Assembly: GCA_051648105.1 (NCBI GenBank)
Contig: JBOFEN010000040.1
Location: 1 to 33,633 of the forward strand
Length of the DNA stretch: 33,633 nt
Source: UBA7332 sp051648105
GTDB taxonomy: Bacteria > Bacteroidota > Bacteroidia > Bacteroidales > UBA7332
Direction of reading: 5' to 3'
The notes beneath the pieces are model-generated. The model saw nothing but the letters and a program-made list of their open reading frames with translations. It was not told the origin of the DNA and did no database searches. The translations under genes were made by a program, and so were the position numbers. This document shows positions 32,800 to 33,633 of the stretch, one piece after another. Numbering within the stretch: the first letter of the stretch is position 1; each line of letters begins with the position of its first letter.

Positions 32800-32830
32800 T
32801 TGGATCTAATTATGTAGATTACTAATTTTG
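32800..32830 (+). promoter_or_regulatory. Promoter of the PepSY-type gene
   Basis: A TTG (32800-32802) and TAATTTTG (32823-32830, an exact TAnnTTTG) are 20 nt apart, the best full match to the Bacteroidota promoter in the window. The -7 element covers the alternative TTG codon at 32828, so that over-long start is excluded. Confidence 0.6.
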
Positions 32831-32863
32831 TATCATAATAAAAAAACAAAACAACTTTGTATT

Positions 32864-33382
32864 ATGGCACAAAAATCAATTAGCATGATAATGCGAAAAC
32901 TTCACCGAGACTTGGGATTCCTAGCAGTTGGTCTTACTTTAATATATGCACTTAGCGGAATACTACTAATGTTTAGAGGATCTGATTTTATGATGAAAGA
33001 GGTAAAATATGAGAAGTTGCTAGAAAAAGAATTAAACCCTCAAGAACTAGAAAAAGAAATAGGATACAGAAGATTCAGAATAAAAAGTGAAAGCGATGAG
33101 AAAATAGAGTTCAACGTTGGTACTTATGATAAAATAAGTGGCATTGCGACTTATCAACTAAATGAATACATTACTCCATTCAAACAATTTGTAGCACTTC
33201 ATAAAATAACTTCAAAGAGCCCTGCGCTATGGTTCATGATTGGCTACGGTATTATTCTAAGTTTTCTTGCAATATCAGGCCTATTTATGTTCAAACCATC
33301 AACACAGTTATTTAGACGAGGTATCGTCCTAACTATTATTGGCCTAGCTATAGCTACAATATTCTGTTTTGTAGTTGCATAA
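32864..33382 (+). CDS. PepSY-associated transmembrane protein
   Basis: About 172 residues from the ATG at 32864 (MAQKSISMIMRKLHRDLGFL). An upstream in-frame TTG at 32828 falls in the promoter. It has three transmembrane helices: LAVGLTLIYALSGILLMF (about 20-40), ALWFMIGYGIILSFLAISGLFMF (about 117-140) and GIVLTIIGLAIATIFCFVVA at the C-terminus. A soluble loop between the first two is PepSY-like. The N-terminal pattern RKLHRDLGFLAVGLTLIYALSG matches PepSY-TM proteins, which are often linked to iron or heme uptake or membrane redox, though the exact role is unknown. It is divergent from a porin gene. Confidence 0.8.
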   Translation: MAQKSISMIMRKLHRDLGFLAVGLTLIYALSGILLMFRGSDFMMKEVKYEKLLEKELNPQELEKEIGYRRFRIKSESDEKIEFNVGTYDKISGIATYQLNEYITPFKQFVALHKITSKSPALWFMIGYGIILSFLAISGLFMFKPSTQLFRRGIVLTIIGLAIATIFCFVVA

Positions 33383-33520
33383 CAATATCTCTAAATAGAA
33401 GCAATATATTATATATCCACTACAGTTACTATAATAATCCTTGAAAAACAGACATTAACAAGAGCTTACAAAGATCCTTCTATCCAAGGAACAAAGGGAT
33501 CAAGTCCAAAACTTGTGGGA

Positions 33521-33633
33521 GGTTCTGAAATAAATTAACTTTGTGGATCATAACAAACACATTTCTTATGCCTCATAACTTGGACCACACATCTTTACTT
33601 AGCTGTTTTCTACCCGAAGGAGTTCTTGATTAT
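33521..33633 (+). mobile_element. Probable left end of an insertion sequence (truncated by window edge)
   Basis: The region after 33383 changes character and leads into a transposase-like frame at 33568. GGTTCTGAAATAAATT at 33521 resembles the ISL3-like GGNTCT inverted-repeat starts, so the IS end may lie about there. A -7 match TAACTTTG is at 33536-33543, 24 nt before the ATG. Neither a matching right end nor a target duplication can be seen, because the element leaves the window. Confidence 0.4.
33568..33633 (+). CDS. Transposase, N-terminal fragment (ISAon1-like)
   Basis: Only 22 codons are in the window: MPHNLDHTSLLSCFLPEGVLDY. The LLSxFLPEGVLDYF pattern is the recognisable start of a Bacteroidota transposase class (ISAon1-like N-terminal region). 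It runs off the right edge, so neither the DDE catalytic residues nor the length can be checked. Family name is tentative. Confidence 0.5.
   Translation, partial: MPHNLDHTSLLSCFLPEGVLDY

Overview
The window reads as a chromosomal segment of a low-GC member of the Bacteroidota, most likely order Bacteroidales. The supporting signs are a SusC/SusD pair, an LpxC-FabZ fusion, a type IX secretion plug (DUF5103) protein, a Bacteroidota-type RecO and many start-proximal TAnnTTTG promoter elements. Ribosome-binding sites are weak, as is usual in this phylum. No rRNA, tRNA or CRISPR array was recognised. The genus cannot be fixed from the sequence alone.

Layout. 1-6437 (minus): a polysaccharide-utilisation-type locus, transcribed heparinase II/III-like lyase, then SusC, then SusD, with SusD cut by the window edge. 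6631-8300: an outer-membrane beta-barrel gene convergent with an L-Ala-D/L-Glu epimerase of murein-peptide recycling. 8439-10766 (plus): dnaX followed closely by a pabA/trpG-type glutamine amidotransferase. 10767-11842: about 1.1 kb with no convincing gene but unusually dense palindromes and repeats. 11843-13777 (minus): clpP-clpX. 13872-18745 (minus): miaA, and upstream of it the lipid A genes lpxD, lpxC/fabZ and lpxA plus a pRiA4b ORF-3-like protein that ends in its own terminator. 18977-21778 (plus): uvrA. 21840-25970 (minus): three paralogous lipoproteins of unassigned function. 26313-28099 (minus): murF and a DUF2721 membrane protein, the latter divergent from the plus-strand operon recO-yihY-T9SS plug (28167-31511). 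31547-32671 (minus): an OprO/OprP-like porin. 32864-33382 (plus): a small PepSY-type membrane protein. 33568 onward: the first codons of a probable transposase cut by the window edge.

How the genes fit together. Much of the window serves the cell envelope: lipid A initiation (lpxA/C/D), fatty-acid dehydration (FabZ), peptidoglycan precursor synthesis (murF), murein-peptide salvage (epimerase), outer-membrane transport (SusCD, porin, OMP) and surface secretion (T9SS plug). The rest is DNA replication and repair (dnaX, uvrA, recO), protein quality control (clpXP) and tRNA modification (miaA).

The least explained parts, and the best candidates for something undescribed, are the lipoprotein trio at 21840-25970 and the palindrome-rich gap at 10767-11842. 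Neither can be called a defined new system from sequence alone. Several apparent long ORFs have start codons that lie in or upstream of terminators or promoter elements, and those starts are corrected here (miaA, the middle lipoprotein, recO, the PepSY protein).
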